From the NCBI RefSeq assembly GCF_001280065.1, contig NZ_LGEA01000091.1, forward strand, positions 1-64,000: a DNA stretch of 64,000 nt, written 5' to 3'. Below the pieces are notes generated by a model. The model made no database searches, was not told the DNA's origin, and was given only the letters and a program-made list of their open reading frames with translations. This document shows, one piece after another, positions 34,186-42,253 of the stretch. The translations under genes and the position numbers were made by a program. This DNA comes from Streptomyces sp. NRRL B-1140. Lineage in GTDB: Bacteria > Actinomycetota > Actinomycetes > Streptomycetales > Streptomycetaceae. Position 1 is the stretch's first letter. Each line of letters begins with the position of its first letter.

Positions 34186-34208
34186 AAGGAGCCCTCCCCG
34201 GGCTCCTT
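34186..34208 (+). terminator. Plus-strand hairpin, possible small-RNA terminator
   Basis: AAGGAGCCC (34186-34194) pairs with GGGCTCCTT (34200-34208) and is followed by GTCCTATTTT. No plus-strand gene precedes it, so it may end an unannotated small RNA. Confidence 0.45.
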
Positions 34209-34450
34209 GTCCTATTTTGGCATGAGGAGGGGCAAGGGACGCAAGAGCCTCGTACGTGTAGTCCGTCACGCTTGGCCTACTTGAGAGGTCTGCCCGGATC
34301 GGGTCCTACGTCCCTTGTTGACGAAGCCTCAGAAGACGCACGGCCCGCTTCAGGAACTCGGTGCGAGGACGAAACCCCACATCGGGCGGTTCGTCAAACG
34401 TCAGTTCGTGACCGAATGCGAGCGGTGTGTACGGACATCAAGGTCACGGG

Positions 34451-35296
34451 TCAGTTGGCCGACCGGAGATCCCGCACGGAACGCCAGCGCTCCACGAGCC
34501 GGGCGTACGCCTTGCCCGCGGCCTCCCCGTCGCCCCTGCGCAGGGCGGCGATGCCCTCGGCCACGTCCGCGGCCGAATGATCGTCCTCCAGCGTCCCCGC
34601 GGGCAGGGCGTGCACCAGGCCGCCGTAGTCCAGTTCCACGAGGGAACGCGGGTGGAACTCCTCGAGCCAGCGCCCGACGTCCGTCAGGCCGTCGATCAGG
34701 GGCCCCTCGTCCATGGCCTCCTTCAGGGCCCGCAGGCCCCGGGCCACCCGCCGACGGGCCTGGACCATGGGCGTGCGGTAGCGCAGCACCGGCGGGCCGC
34801 CGGCCGGGGCGCCGCTGTCGTACTCGCGCTCCTCGTCGGAGACCAGGACGAACCAGTTGATCGGCACCTGCCAGGTGGCCGTACGGATCCACGGCCGGGC
34901 GTCCGGGTTGATGGCCAGCCACCGCTCGTAGTCCTGGGCCGCCTGGCGCCGCAGGACGGGGGGCAGGACCGCGTCCATGACCGGCCGGGGGAGCTCCTCG
35001 GCGAGCTCGTCCAGGGCCAGCCAGCCGCGCAGCCGGGTGCGCCAGGGGCAGACGCAGACGACGCCGTCGACCTCCAGCACGAAGGCGTCCTCGCTCTCGT
35101 GCACCGGTACCGGGACCGGCGGGACGGGTGCCAAGTCGGCCAGAGCACGGCGGAGTTCGTCCTGGTAGGTGGGTCGGTCGGTCCGGCGGGCGTAGCGGGC
35201 CCACTGGCTGCGCTCCGGCTCGGGGAAGGCGGCCAGCGGTTCGTACACGCGCAGGTAGGTCGCGTAGGGGACGATCACCGAGGTCACCTTGGGCAC
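34451..35296 (-). CDS. Conserved hypothetical protein upstream of vdh
   Basis: A 281-residue cytoplasmic protein I do not recognise beyond being conserved in streptomycetes between bldC and vdh. The start is GTG 35296 with GGGAG upstream, trimming an Arg-rich 53-residue N-terminal extension. The sequence is mixed alpha/beta with many Trp/Tyr/Arg residues (YATYLRVYEPLAAFPEPER, CPWRTRLRGWLALDELAEEL, TWQVPINWFVLVSDEERE). No signal peptide, membrane segment or catalytic motif is visible. It is divergent from vdh. Confidence 0.75.
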   Translation of the reverse strand: MPKVTSVIVPYATYLRVYEPLAAFPEPERSQWARYARRTDRPTYQDELRRALADLAPVPPVPVPVHESEDAFVLEVDGVVCVCPWRTRLRGWLALDELAEELPRPVMDAVLPPVLRRQAAQDYERWLAINPDARPWIRTATWQVPINWFVLVSDEEREYDSGAPAGGPPVLRYRTPMVQARRRVARGLRALKEAMDEGPLIDGLTDVGRWLEEFHPRSLVELDYGGLVHALPAGTLEDDHSAADVAEGIAALRRGDGEAAGKAYARLVERWRSVRDLRSAN

Positions 35297-35518
35297 GCCT
35301 GCTCCCTCCCCCGCGCACCGCCGTGAAAACCTGCGGAACCCACTCACGATCGCGCGGGAAATCCATGCAAATCGTCGCACGGGTGTACTCCGGTCGGAGG
35401 TGATCCTGCGCTCTGTGCGGTCGGCGGGCCCGCCAGGCTCTAATCTCATGCCCAACAGTCCCCGCCACCCGCACGAGGGCTGGTCACCACCCGCCGCACC
35501 TACTCAGGAGTCACCACA

Positions 35519-36625
35519 GTGACCGACGTAACCGGCGCACCTGCTGATGTACTGCACACCCTGTTCCACTCGGACCAGGGCGGACATGAGCAAGTCGTGC
35601 TCTGCCAGGACCGGGCGAGCGGCCTCAAGGCCGTCATCGCCCTCCACTCCACCGCCCTGGGCCCCGCGCTCGGCGGTACGCGCTTCTACCCGTACGCGAA
35701 CGAGGCCGAGGCCGTCGCCGACGCGCTGAACCTCGCCCGCGGGATGTCGTACAAGAACGCCATGGCCGGTCTCGACCACGGCGGCGGCAAGGCCGTGATC
35801 ATCGGTGACCCGGAGAAGATCAAGAGCGAGGAGCTGCTCCTCGCCTACGGCCGGTTCGTGGCCTCGCTCGGCGGCCGGTACGTCACCGCCTGCGACGTCG
35901 GCACGTACGTGGCCGACATGGACGTCGTGGCCCGCGAGTGCCGCTGGACGACCGGCCGCTCCCCCGAGAACGGCGGCGCCGGGGACTCCTCCGTCCTCAC
36001 CGCCTACGGCGTCTACCAGGGCATGCGCGCCTCCGCGCAGCACCTGTGGGGCGACCCTTCGCTGCGCGGCCGCAAGGTCGGCATCGCGGGCGTCGGCAAG
36101 GTCGGCCACCACCTGGTGGAGCACCTGCGGGCGGAGGGCGCCGAGGTCGTCATCACGGACGTGCGCGAGGACGCCGTGGGCCGGATCCTCGCCGCGCACC
36201 CGACGGGCGTCACAGCCGTGGCCGACACCGCGACCCTGATCCGCGTCGAGGGCCTGGACATCTACGCCCCCTGCGCGCTCGGTGGTGCCCTGAACGACGA
36301 CACGGTGCCGGCGCTGACCGCCAAGGTGGTCTGCGGCGCCGCCAACAACCAGCTCGCCCACCCGGGCGTGGAGAAGGACCTCGCGGACCGCGGGATCCTC
36401 TACGCGCCGGACTACGTGGTGAACGCCGGCGGTGTGATCCAGGTCGCGGACGAGCTGCACGGCTTCGACTTCGAGCGGTGCAAGGCGAAGGCGTCGAAGA
36501 TCTTCGACACCACGCTGGCCATATTCGCACGTGCGAAGGAGGACGGCATTCCGCCGGCCGCGGCGGCCGACCGGATCGCCGAGCAGCGGATGCACGACGC
36601 GGCCCTGGCCCGTCGGACCCGGTGA
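35519..36625 (+). CDS. vdh: Valine dehydrogenase
   Basis: A 368-residue Glu/Leu/Phe/Val dehydrogenase. The N-terminal catalytic domain has the family lysines in [21 protein letters not shown], and the C-terminal NAD-binding fold has [12 protein letters not shown]. The sequence is close to Streptomyces Vdh throughout (for example [17 protein letters not shown] and the [20 protein letters not shown] end). It deaminates valine, leucine and isoleucine to 2-oxoacids, feeding branched fatty-acid and polyketide starter units. GTG 35519 follows AGGAG. Confidence 0.95.
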   Translation: MTDVTGAPADVLHTLFHSDQGGHEQVVLCQDRASGLKAVIALHSTALGPALGGTRFYPYANEAEAVADALNLARGMSYKNAMAGLDHGGGKAVIIGDPEKIKSEELLLAYGRFVASLGGRYVTACDVGTYVADMDVVARECRWTTGRSPENGGAGDSSVLTAYGVYQGMRASAQHLWGDPSLRGRKVGIAGVGKVGHHLVEHLRAEGAEVVITDVREDAVGRILAAHPTGVTAVADTATLIRVEGLDIYAPCALGGALNDDTVPALTAKVVCGAANNQLAHPGVEKDLADRGILYAPDYVVNAGGVIQVADELHGFDFERCKAKASKIFDTTLAIFARAKEDGIPPAAAADRIAEQRMHDAALARRTR

Positions 36626-36933
36626 CAGCGGGCTGATCCCGGGCGCCTCGCACGTTTGGCCGGTACCCGTCGGTGGGCAGTTAGAGAGAACTCTCACTTC
36701 TACCGGCGGGTCGACCGCCGATAAGTGGTTAAAATCGCGGTTGACCAGCGAGGACGGGGCGCCTCGAAGGTCCTGGGCGCGGGCACGTCATGCGGGCGAC
36801 GTACCGTATGGGCGCGGGCTCAGGTACCGTGGAAGCCCTACGGACCGGTCTCTCCGCGGAGAGTCCGTGCCGGACCATGAACGCGTGTCAAGACTCTGGG
36901 GCCGTCGAGCCCCGTCGTTGAGGGGGTCGAGCC
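36626..36933 (+). other. Leader/intergenic region before the DUF3073 gene (308 bp)
   Basis: No gene is seen. The region contains an inverted repeat around GAGAGAACTCTC near 36685-36696, nested inside CCG-CGGT/ACCG-CGG arms, and further short inverted repeats closer to the start. It probably holds the DUF3073 promoter and a structured 5' leader; no specific class is recognised. Confidence 0.4.
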
Positions 36934-37179
36934 ATGGGGCGCGGCCGGGCCAAGGCCAAGCAGACGAAGGTCGCCCGCCAGCTGAAGTACAACAGCGGTG
37001 GGACTGACCTCTCACGCCTGGCCGAGGAGCTGGGTGCATCGCCTTCGAATCCGCAGCCGCCTAACGGCGAGCCGTTCGAAGACGATGAGGACGACGACCT
37101 GTACGCACGGTACGCCGACCTCTACGAGGACGACGACGACGAGGACGGCCAGTCCTCGCAGCATCGTCGCGGCGCTTGA
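36934..37179 (+). CDS. DUF3073 family protein
   Basis: An 81-residue actinobacterial protein with a basic N-terminus (GRGRAKAKQTKVARQLKY) and a strongly acidic C-terminal tail (DDEDDDLYARYADLYEDDDDEDG). This layout and wording are diagnostic for DUF3073. The function is unknown; the charge split suggests nucleic-acid or ribosome association. ATG 36934 has GAGGGGG upstream. It is followed by a strong terminator. Confidence 0.92.
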   Translation: MGRGRAKAKQTKVARQLKYNSGGTDLSRLAEELGASPSNPQPPNGEPFEDDEDDDLYARYADLYEDDDDEDGQSSQHRRGA

Positions 37180-37197
37180 CCCTGCACTAGTGCACTC

Positions 37198-37229
37198 ACC
37201 CGGTCGGTGACTCCGGTCACCGACCGGGT
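37198..37229. terminator. Bidirectional terminator (DUF3073 / purM)
   Basis: A perfect 14-bp stem (37198-37211 with 37216-37229) has a 4-nt loop between two convergent genes. Confidence 0.88.
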
Positions 37230-37262
37230 TCTGTGCTGCCTGCAGGGCCGAGGCCCCGTGCC

Positions 37263-38330
37263 TCAGCTCGCGTAGTCACCGATCAGGGCGGCACCGGTGG
37301 GGTGCTCGCCCCGGTCGGTGATCTCTCCGGCCACCCAGGCGTCCACGCCGCGGTCGGTGAGGGTCGCCAGGGCCACGTCCACGGACTCCTGCGGCACGAT
37401 CGCGATCATGCCGACGCCCATGTTCAGGGTCTTCTCGAGCTCCAGGCGCTCGACGCTGCCCGTGCGGCCGACCAGGTCGAAGATCGGGGCCGGCGTCCAG
37501 GTGGAGCGGTCGACGACGGCGTGCAGGTCGTCGGGGATGACCCGGGCGAGGTTGGCCGCCAGGCCGCCGCCGGTGATGTGGCTGAAAGCGTGCACCTCGG
37601 TGGTGCGCATCAGGGCCAGGCAGTCCAGCGAGTAGATCTTCGTGGGCTCCAGCAGCTCCTCGCCGAGGGTGCGGCCGAGCTCCTCCATGTGCGCGTCCAG
37701 TGCCAGACCGGCCTGGTTGAGCAGGACGTGGCGGACGAGGGAGTACCCGTTCGAGTGGAGCCCGGAGGACGCCATGGCGATCACCGCGTCACCCGTCCGG
37801 ATGCGGTCGGCGCCGAGCAGCCGGTCGGCCTCCACGACGCCCGTACCGGCGCCGGCGACGTCGAAGTCGTCCTCGCCCAGCAGACCCGGGTGTTCGGCCG
37901 TCTCACCGCCGACCAGGGCGCATCCGGCCAGGACACAGCCCTCGGCGATGCCCTTGACGATGGCGGCGACCCGCTCGGGGTGGACCTTGCCGACGCAGAT
38001 GTAGTCGGTCATGAACAGCGGCTCGGCGCCGCACACCACGATGTCGTCCATGACCATCGCGACCAGGTCGTGGCCGATGGAGTCGTAGACGCCCAGCTGG
38101 CGGGCGATGTCGACCTTGGTGCCGACGCCGTCCGTGGCGGAGGCGAGCAGCGGCCGCTCGTAGTTCTTCAGGGCGGAGGCGTCGAAGAGGCCTGCGAAGC
38201 CGCCGAGGCCGCCGAGGACCTCGGGGCGCTGGGCCTTCTTCACCCACTCCTTCATCAGTTCGACGGCGCGGTCGCCCGCTTCGATGTCGACGCCCGCGGC
38301 TGCGTAGCTGGCACCAGTTGTGTCAGGCAT
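37263..38330 (-). CDS. purM: Phosphoribosylformylglycinamidine cyclo-ligase (AIR synthetase)
   Basis: A 355-residue PurM that closes FGAM to AIR with ATP. The motifs are LLASATDGVGTKVDIARQ, DLVAMVMDDIVVCGAEPLF, CALVGGETAEHPG and HITGGGLAANLARV. Length and order are normal. It starts 45 bp after purF on the same strand, so the two form a purF-purM operon. Confidence 0.97.
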   Translation of the reverse strand: MPDTTGASYAAAGVDIEAGDRAVELMKEWVKKAQRPEVLGGLGGFAGLFDASALKNYERPLLASATDGVGTKVDIARQLGVYDSIGHDLVAMVMDDIVVCGAEPLFMTDYICVGKVHPERVAAIVKGIAEGCVLAGCALVGGETAEHPGLLGEDDFDVAGAGTGVVEADRLLGADRIRTGDAVIAMASSGLHSNGYSLVRHVLLNQAGLALDAHMEELGRTLGEELLEPTKIYSLDCLALMRTTEVHAFSHITGGGLAANLARVIPDDLHAVVDRSTWTPAPIFDLVGRTGSVERLELEKTLNMGVGMIAIVPQESVDVALATLTDRGVDAWVAGEITDRGEHPTGAALIGDYAS

Positions 38331-38375
38331 GACGATGAGAACCTTCGTGTTGTACGGCAGGTGGTACGGGCCGTC

Positions 38376-39905
38376 TTACGGGCGGCGGATCGCGTCGGCG
38401 GCGGCCGTGGCGGCCGGGCCGGCGGCCAGCTCCGTCTCCAGCAGCTGCTTGCCGAGCAGCTCGGGGTCCGGGAGCTCCATCGGGTACTCGCCGTCGAAGC
38501 AGGCGCGGCACAGGTTCGGCTTGGCGATGGTGGTCGCCTCGATCATGCCGTCGATGGAGATGTAGGCCAGGGAGTCGGCGCCCAGGGAGGTGCCGATCTC
38601 GTCGATCGTCATGCCGTTGGCGATGAGCTCGGCGCGGGTGGCGAAGTCGATGCCGAAGAAGCAGGGCCACTTCACCGGCGGCGAGGAGATCCGGATGTGG
38701 ACCTCGGCGGCGCCCGCCTCGCGGAGCATGCGGACCAGGGCCCGCTGGGTGTTGCCGCGCACGATCGAGTCGTCGACGACGACCAGGCGCTTGCCCTTGA
38801 TGACTTCCTTCAGCGGGTTCAGCTTCAGGCGGATGCCCAGCTGGCGGATGGTCTGCGAGGGCTGGATGAACGTCCGGCCGACATAGGCGTTCTTCACCAG
38901 GCCGTTGCCGAAGGGGATGCCGGATGCCTCCGCGTAGCCGATGGCGGCGGGGGTGCCGGACTCCGGCGTCGCTATCACCAGGTCGGCCTCGACCGGGGCT
39001 TCCTTGGCGAGCTTGCGGCCCATCTCCACGCGGGAGAGGTACACGTTCCGGCCGGCGATGTCGGTGTCCGGGCGGGCCAGGTACACGTACTCGAAGACAC
39101 AGCCCTTGGGCTTCGCGTCCGCGAAGCGGGAGGACCGCAGGCCGTTCTCGTCGATGGCGACGAACTCGCCCGGCTCGATCTCGCGGACGTAGCTGGCGCC
39201 GCAGATGTCGAGGGCGGCGGACTCGGAGGCGACGACCCAGCCGCGCTCCAGACGGCCGAGGACCAGCGGGCGGATGCCCTGCGGGTCACGGGCCGCGTAC
39301 AGGGTGTGCTCGTCCATGAAGACGAGCGAGAAGGCTCCCTTGACCTGCGGGAGGACCGTGTGGGCGGCCTCCTCGATGGTCAGCGGTTTGCCGTCCTCGT
39401 CGACCTGGGCCGCGAGCAGCGCGGTGAGCAGGTCGGTGTCGTTGGTCGCCGCGACGCGCGGGGTCCGCCCGCCCTCCTGCTTGGGCAGGTCGGCGACCAT
39501 CTCGGCGAGTTGGGCGGTGTTGACGAGATTGCCGTTGTGGCCGAGCGCGATGGAGCCGTGTCCGGTCGCGCGGAAGGTCGGCTGGGCGTTCTCCCAGACG
39601 GAGGCACCGGTGGTCGAGTAGCGGGCGTGACCGACCGCGATGTGACCCTGGAGCGAACCGAGGGAGGTCTCGTCGAAGACCTGGGAAACCAGGCCCATGT
39701 CCTTGAAGACGAGGATCTGTGAGCCGTTGCTGACCGCGATTCCCGCGGATTCCTGGCCTCGATGCTGGAGGGCGTAGAGCCCGAAGTACGTGAGCTTGGC
39801 GACCTCTTCGCCCGGAGCCCAGACACCGAAGACGCCACAAGCGTCCTGGGGGCCCTTCTCGCCGGGGAGCAGGTCGTGGTTGAGTCGTCCGTCACCACGT
39901 GGCAC
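38376..39905 (-). CDS. purF: Amidophosphoribosyltransferase
   Basis: A 509-residue PurF that makes phosphoribosylamine from PRPP and glutamine, the committed step. The propeptide ends before the nucleophile cysteine in DACGVFGVW, and the N-terminal nucleophile glutaminase has the pattern HNGNLVN. The PRPP loop is VVDDSIVRGNT. Cysteines of the [4Fe-4S] Bacillus-type enzyme are present (PCFFGIDFAT, CRACFDG). It lies upstream of purM in one operon. GTG 39905 has a weak ribosome-binding site but fits the family N-terminus. Confidence 0.97.
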   Translation of the reverse strand: MPRGDGRLNHDLLPGEKGPQDACGVFGVWAPGEEVAKLTYFGLYALQHRGQESAGIAVSNGSQILVFKDMGLVSQVFDETSLGSLQGHIAVGHARYSTTGASVWENAQPTFRATGHGSIALGHNGNLVNTAQLAEMVADLPKQEGGRTPRVAATNDTDLLTALLAAQVDEDGKPLTIEEAAHTVLPQVKGAFSLVFMDEHTLYAARDPQGIRPLVLGRLERGWVVASESAALDICGASYVREIEPGEFVAIDENGLRSSRFADAKPKGCVFEYVYLARPDTDIAGRNVYLSRVEMGRKLAKEAPVEADLVIATPESGTPAAIGYAEASGIPFGNGLVKNAYVGRTFIQPSQTIRQLGIRLKLNPLKEVIKGKRLVVVDDSIVRGNTQRALVRMLREAGAAEVHIRISSPPVKWPCFFGIDFATRAELIANGMTIDEIGTSLGADSLAYISIDGMIEATTIAKPNLCRACFDGEYPMELPDPELLGKQLLETELAAGPAATAAADAIRRP

Positions 39906-39968
39906 GCCACCGAGTGTAGGCGAGGTCGACCACTGGTCCGAATTGGGGATACCGGACTTTCCGGTGGA

Positions 39969-40742
39969 TCACCGCCCGGCGACCGCTCGCACAGTCGTAC
40001 CGTTTTCGCTGGTCAGCGTAAGGGTTTGGTGATCGACTCCGTACTTCAGCTTTCCGTCGAAAAGACGCAGCAGCTTCTTCTCGGCGTCCATGAGTGAGTC
40101 TTCGCACATCATTCGGGTCGTGGCGGGTGGGCCGAGGGTGATATGGCCGTCGCGGACCGTGGCCTCGGCGTTCACCTTGTTGCAGCCGAGCTTGCCGGAG
40201 ACGGTGTGCTTCTTCTCGTCGAAGGTGAGGTGGGCCCGGCCGTCGGCGCTCGGGGTCGTGACGGTCCACCTGGTACCGGCCAGCGGGGCGTCCTTCGCCT
40301 CGGTCAGGCGGACGGTGTCGCCCTCGCCGGTGGTGAGGGTGAGACGGTCGTCGTGCGTCTTCGCCGTCAGCTCCTGGTCGGAGAAGGCCTTCGCGAGCGT
40401 CGTCTCGAACCGGACGGGTGTGCCCTCGCAGGCCATCTCGGTGGCCCTGGTCCTGCCCAGCCGGACGCGGTCGCCGTCGACGGTGGCCTCGGCGCTGAAG
40501 TGGTTGCAGCCGAGGCTGCCCTCGGCCCGGCCCTTGTCGATGGTCACATGGGCGCCCGCCGGGGCCTTCTGTGTCCTGCCGTCCGTGGTGACGCTGTCCA
40601 CGTTCCACCGCACACCGGTGATCGGCTTGCCGCCACCGACCGAGTCGCTGCCGCTGCCCGCCTTCTCGCCGCCGCAGGCCGCCAGGAGCGGGACGAGCAT
40701 GGCGGCGGCCATCAGGGTCATGCGCTGCTTCTGCCTGTCCAT
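39969..40742 (-). CDS. META-domain (HslJ-like) lipoprotein
   Basis: A 257-residue lipoprotein. The signal peptide ends in the lipobox LLAAC, with Cys near residue 23. Two tandem META/HslJ-like domains (about 40-150 and 155-257) each carry the conserved cysteines in LGCN and M(A/M)CE. META domains are extracytoplasmic and HslJ is heat-inducible; the exact role is unknown. It is monocistronic between purF and the mycothiol-type gene. Confidence 0.88.
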   Translation of the reverse strand: MDRQKQRMTLMAAAMLVPLLAACGGEKAGSGSDSVGGGKPITGVRWNVDSVTTDGRTQKAPAGAHVTIDKGRAEGSLGCNHFSAEATVDGDRVRLGRTRATEMACEGTPVRFETTLAKAFSDQELTAKTHDDRLTLTTGEGDTVRLTEAKDAPLAGTRWTVTTPSADGRAHLTFDEKKHTVSGKLGCNKVNAEATVRDGHITLGPPATTRMMCEDSLMDAEKKLLRLFDGKLKYGVDHQTLTLTSENGTTVRAVAGR

Positions 40743-40779
40743 GCCACTTCGACGGGCGAGCCGGGGGGATCGGTTCCCC

Positions 40780-41577
40780 TTATCGCATCAGGGGCAGGCA
40801 CGCGGACAGGTCCGCCCGCTCCCCACTGGCGCTGACCTGGGCGTTCCGCAGGGCCTGCGCCCAATCCGTGCGTCCGGTCGCCAGCCGGATCCAGGTCAGC
40901 GGGTCCGTCTCCACGACGTTGGGCGGGGTGCCCCGGGTGTGCCGCGGCCCCGCCACGCACTGCACCACCGCGTACGGCGGCACCCGTACCTCCGTCGAGC
41001 CGCCGGGCGCCTTCGCGGCGAGGGCGTCGGCCAGGACGCGGGTGCAGGCGGCCAGGGCCTGACGGTCGTAGGGGATGTCCGGGCCGGGGACGGCGGCGTT
41101 GAGGTCGTCGGTGTGGACGACGAGTTCGACGGTGCGGGTGACGAGGTGGTCGGCGAGGGTCATGGCACCCGTCCGCGTGGCCAGGAGACGGGTGCCGGGG
41201 GCGTCCTCCAGCTTGGCGGCCAGGCGCTGCGCCGTCTCGGCGAACAGGGCGTCGAGGTCGGGGTGGGCCTCTGCCAGCCGACGGGTGCCGTCGTCGATGT
41301 CCCCGGCTCGGGCGGCCGTGGCGAAGGGCCAGTCGACGACGGTGAGCTCCGCTTTCGCGGGCTCCTCCCGGTCGAGGTTGCGGCTGACGCTCTCCACGGC
41401 CATGGTCACGTGGGCCGCGAGCTCCCGTACGGTCCAGTCGCCGAGCCGGGTGGGCAGGGCGAGCTGCTCGGGTGTGAGACCGGCGACAGCGGCCCGTATG
41501 TGCCCGAACTGGGTGAGCACCGCCGTGCGGATCTTGACCGGGTCGTAGCTGCGGGTGCGCTTCTTGGCCGGGGGCAT
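40780..41577 (-). CDS. Maleylpyruvate-isomerase-family / sterol-carrier-like protein
   Basis: A 265-residue protein of the mycothiol-dependent maleylpyruvate isomerase (DinB-like) fold. The N-terminal domain has LGDWTVRELAAHVTMAVES, with the His of the AHVT motif. A C-terminal sterol-carrier-like part (PPYAVVQCVAGPRHTRGTPPNVVETDPLTWIRL) follows. Actinobacteria use such enzymes with mycothiol; the substrate here is unknown. ATG 41577 is chosen because the upstream 10 residues lack support. Confidence 0.8.
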   Translation of the reverse strand: MPPAKKRTRSYDPVKIRTAVLTQFGHIRAAVAGLTPEQLALPTRLGDWTVRELAAHVTMAVESVSRNLDREEPAKAELTVVDWPFATAARAGDIDDGTRRLAEAHPDLDALFAETAQRLAAKLEDAPGTRLLATRTGAMTLADHLVTRTVELVVHTDDLNAAVPGPDIPYDRQALAACTRVLADALAAKAPGGSTEVRVPPYAVVQCVAGPRHTRGTPPNVVETDPLTWIRLATGRTDWAQALRNAQVSASGERADLSACLPLMR

Positions 41578-41645
41578 GGGGGCCAGCCTAAGCGCGGCCT
41601 GTGACACCGGAACCGTCTCGACGGCCTCTCCGGCCCCCGGCCCGG

Positions 41646-42146
41646 CTACGGACGGGCCGTCGCCAGGGCCACCAGCAGCGGTACGACCCGCGCCGGCGGC
41701 ACCTCGTAGCGGCCCCGGCCGGTGGTGTGCAGCCAGCCGGCGCCGGTGAGCTGGCGCAGGTGGTGGTAGATCTGGCCGGTAGTGCCGGTCTCGTCCAGAT
41801 CGGCGAGTTCGGCGGCGGTGCGCCGTCCGGCGAGGATCTCGCGCAGGAGCCGGAGGCGGACCGGGTGGCCGAGGGCCGCGAACGACTCGGCGGTCGTCGT
41901 CCAGTCGTCGTCCAGCAGGTCCTCCGTGAGGAGGGTCATCTGCCAGGAGTACTCCTCGCCCGTCGAAAGGCCCACGGAGCCCGTGTAGAGGACACCGCCG
42001 TCGTCCGCTCCCGCCTCGGACAGCTGTTCCTTCAGCCCGTGCAGAGCCCAGTAGTCACCCCCGTCGATGCGAGGCCCGGGGCGCTGGGTGCCTTCCAGAT
42101 CCGACAGCCGACGTTCGAGGTCGGCGACGCGCTGCTCCAGTTCCAT
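41646..42146 (-). CDS. ArsR-type helix-turn-helix regulator
   Basis: A 166-residue regulator. The N-terminal coiled coil (about 1-20, ELEQRVADLERRLSDLEG) is followed by a linker and then a winged-helix ArsR/HTH_20 domain (about 85-165; LGHPVRLRLLREILAGRRTAAEL, TGQIYHHLRQLTGAGWL). It has no classic metal-binding cysteines. A perfect palindrome ATTACG-N6-CGTAAT lies 10-27 bp upstream of its start and is the likely self-operator. No obvious partner gene. Confidence 0.82.
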   Translation of the reverse strand: MELEQRVADLERRLSDLEGTQRPGPRIDGGDYWALHGLKEQLSEAGADDGGVLYTGSVGLSTGEEYSWQMTLLTEDLLDDDWTTTAESFAALGHPVRLRLLREILAGRRTAAELADLDETGTTGQIYHHLRQLTGAGWLHTTGRGRYEVPPARVVPLLVALATARP

Positions 42147-42155
42147 TCCGCAGAA

Positions 42156-42173
42156 ATTACGGAACTACGTAAT
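42156..42173. promoter_or_regulatory. Operator-like palindrome upstream of the ArsR gene
   Basis: ATTACG (42156-42161), a 6-bp spacer, CGTAAT (42168-42173). It lies 10 bp from the ATG and is AT-rich against the local background. Confidence 0.6.
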
Positions 42174-42206
42174 AGTGCGCAAGAGGCCCGCCCGTCCGGG
42201 CACGGC

Positions 42207-42242
42207 GAAGCCCCCGCACCGGGTGGGCCGGGCGGGGGCTTC
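42207..42242 (-). terminator. Terminator downstream of purL
   Basis: GAAGCCCCCGC (42207-42217) pairs with GCGGGGGCTTC (42232-42242). It lies 12 bp past the purL stop on the minus strand. Confidence 0.8.
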
Positions 42243-42253
42243 GGAGCGGTCGG

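Larger units (their letters stand above)
33890..34450. other. Large gap upstream of bldC
   Basis: There is no protein gene in about 560 bp. The gap contains the presumed bldC promoter (minus strand), three AGTCAC direct repeats, a plus-strand hairpin like a terminator at 34186-34208, and otherwise nothing recognised. Confidence 0.45.

Noticed and set aside
37233..39722. Long plus-strand frame antisense to purM-purF
   Set aside because: Shadow of highly conserved purine genes; no recognisable motif.
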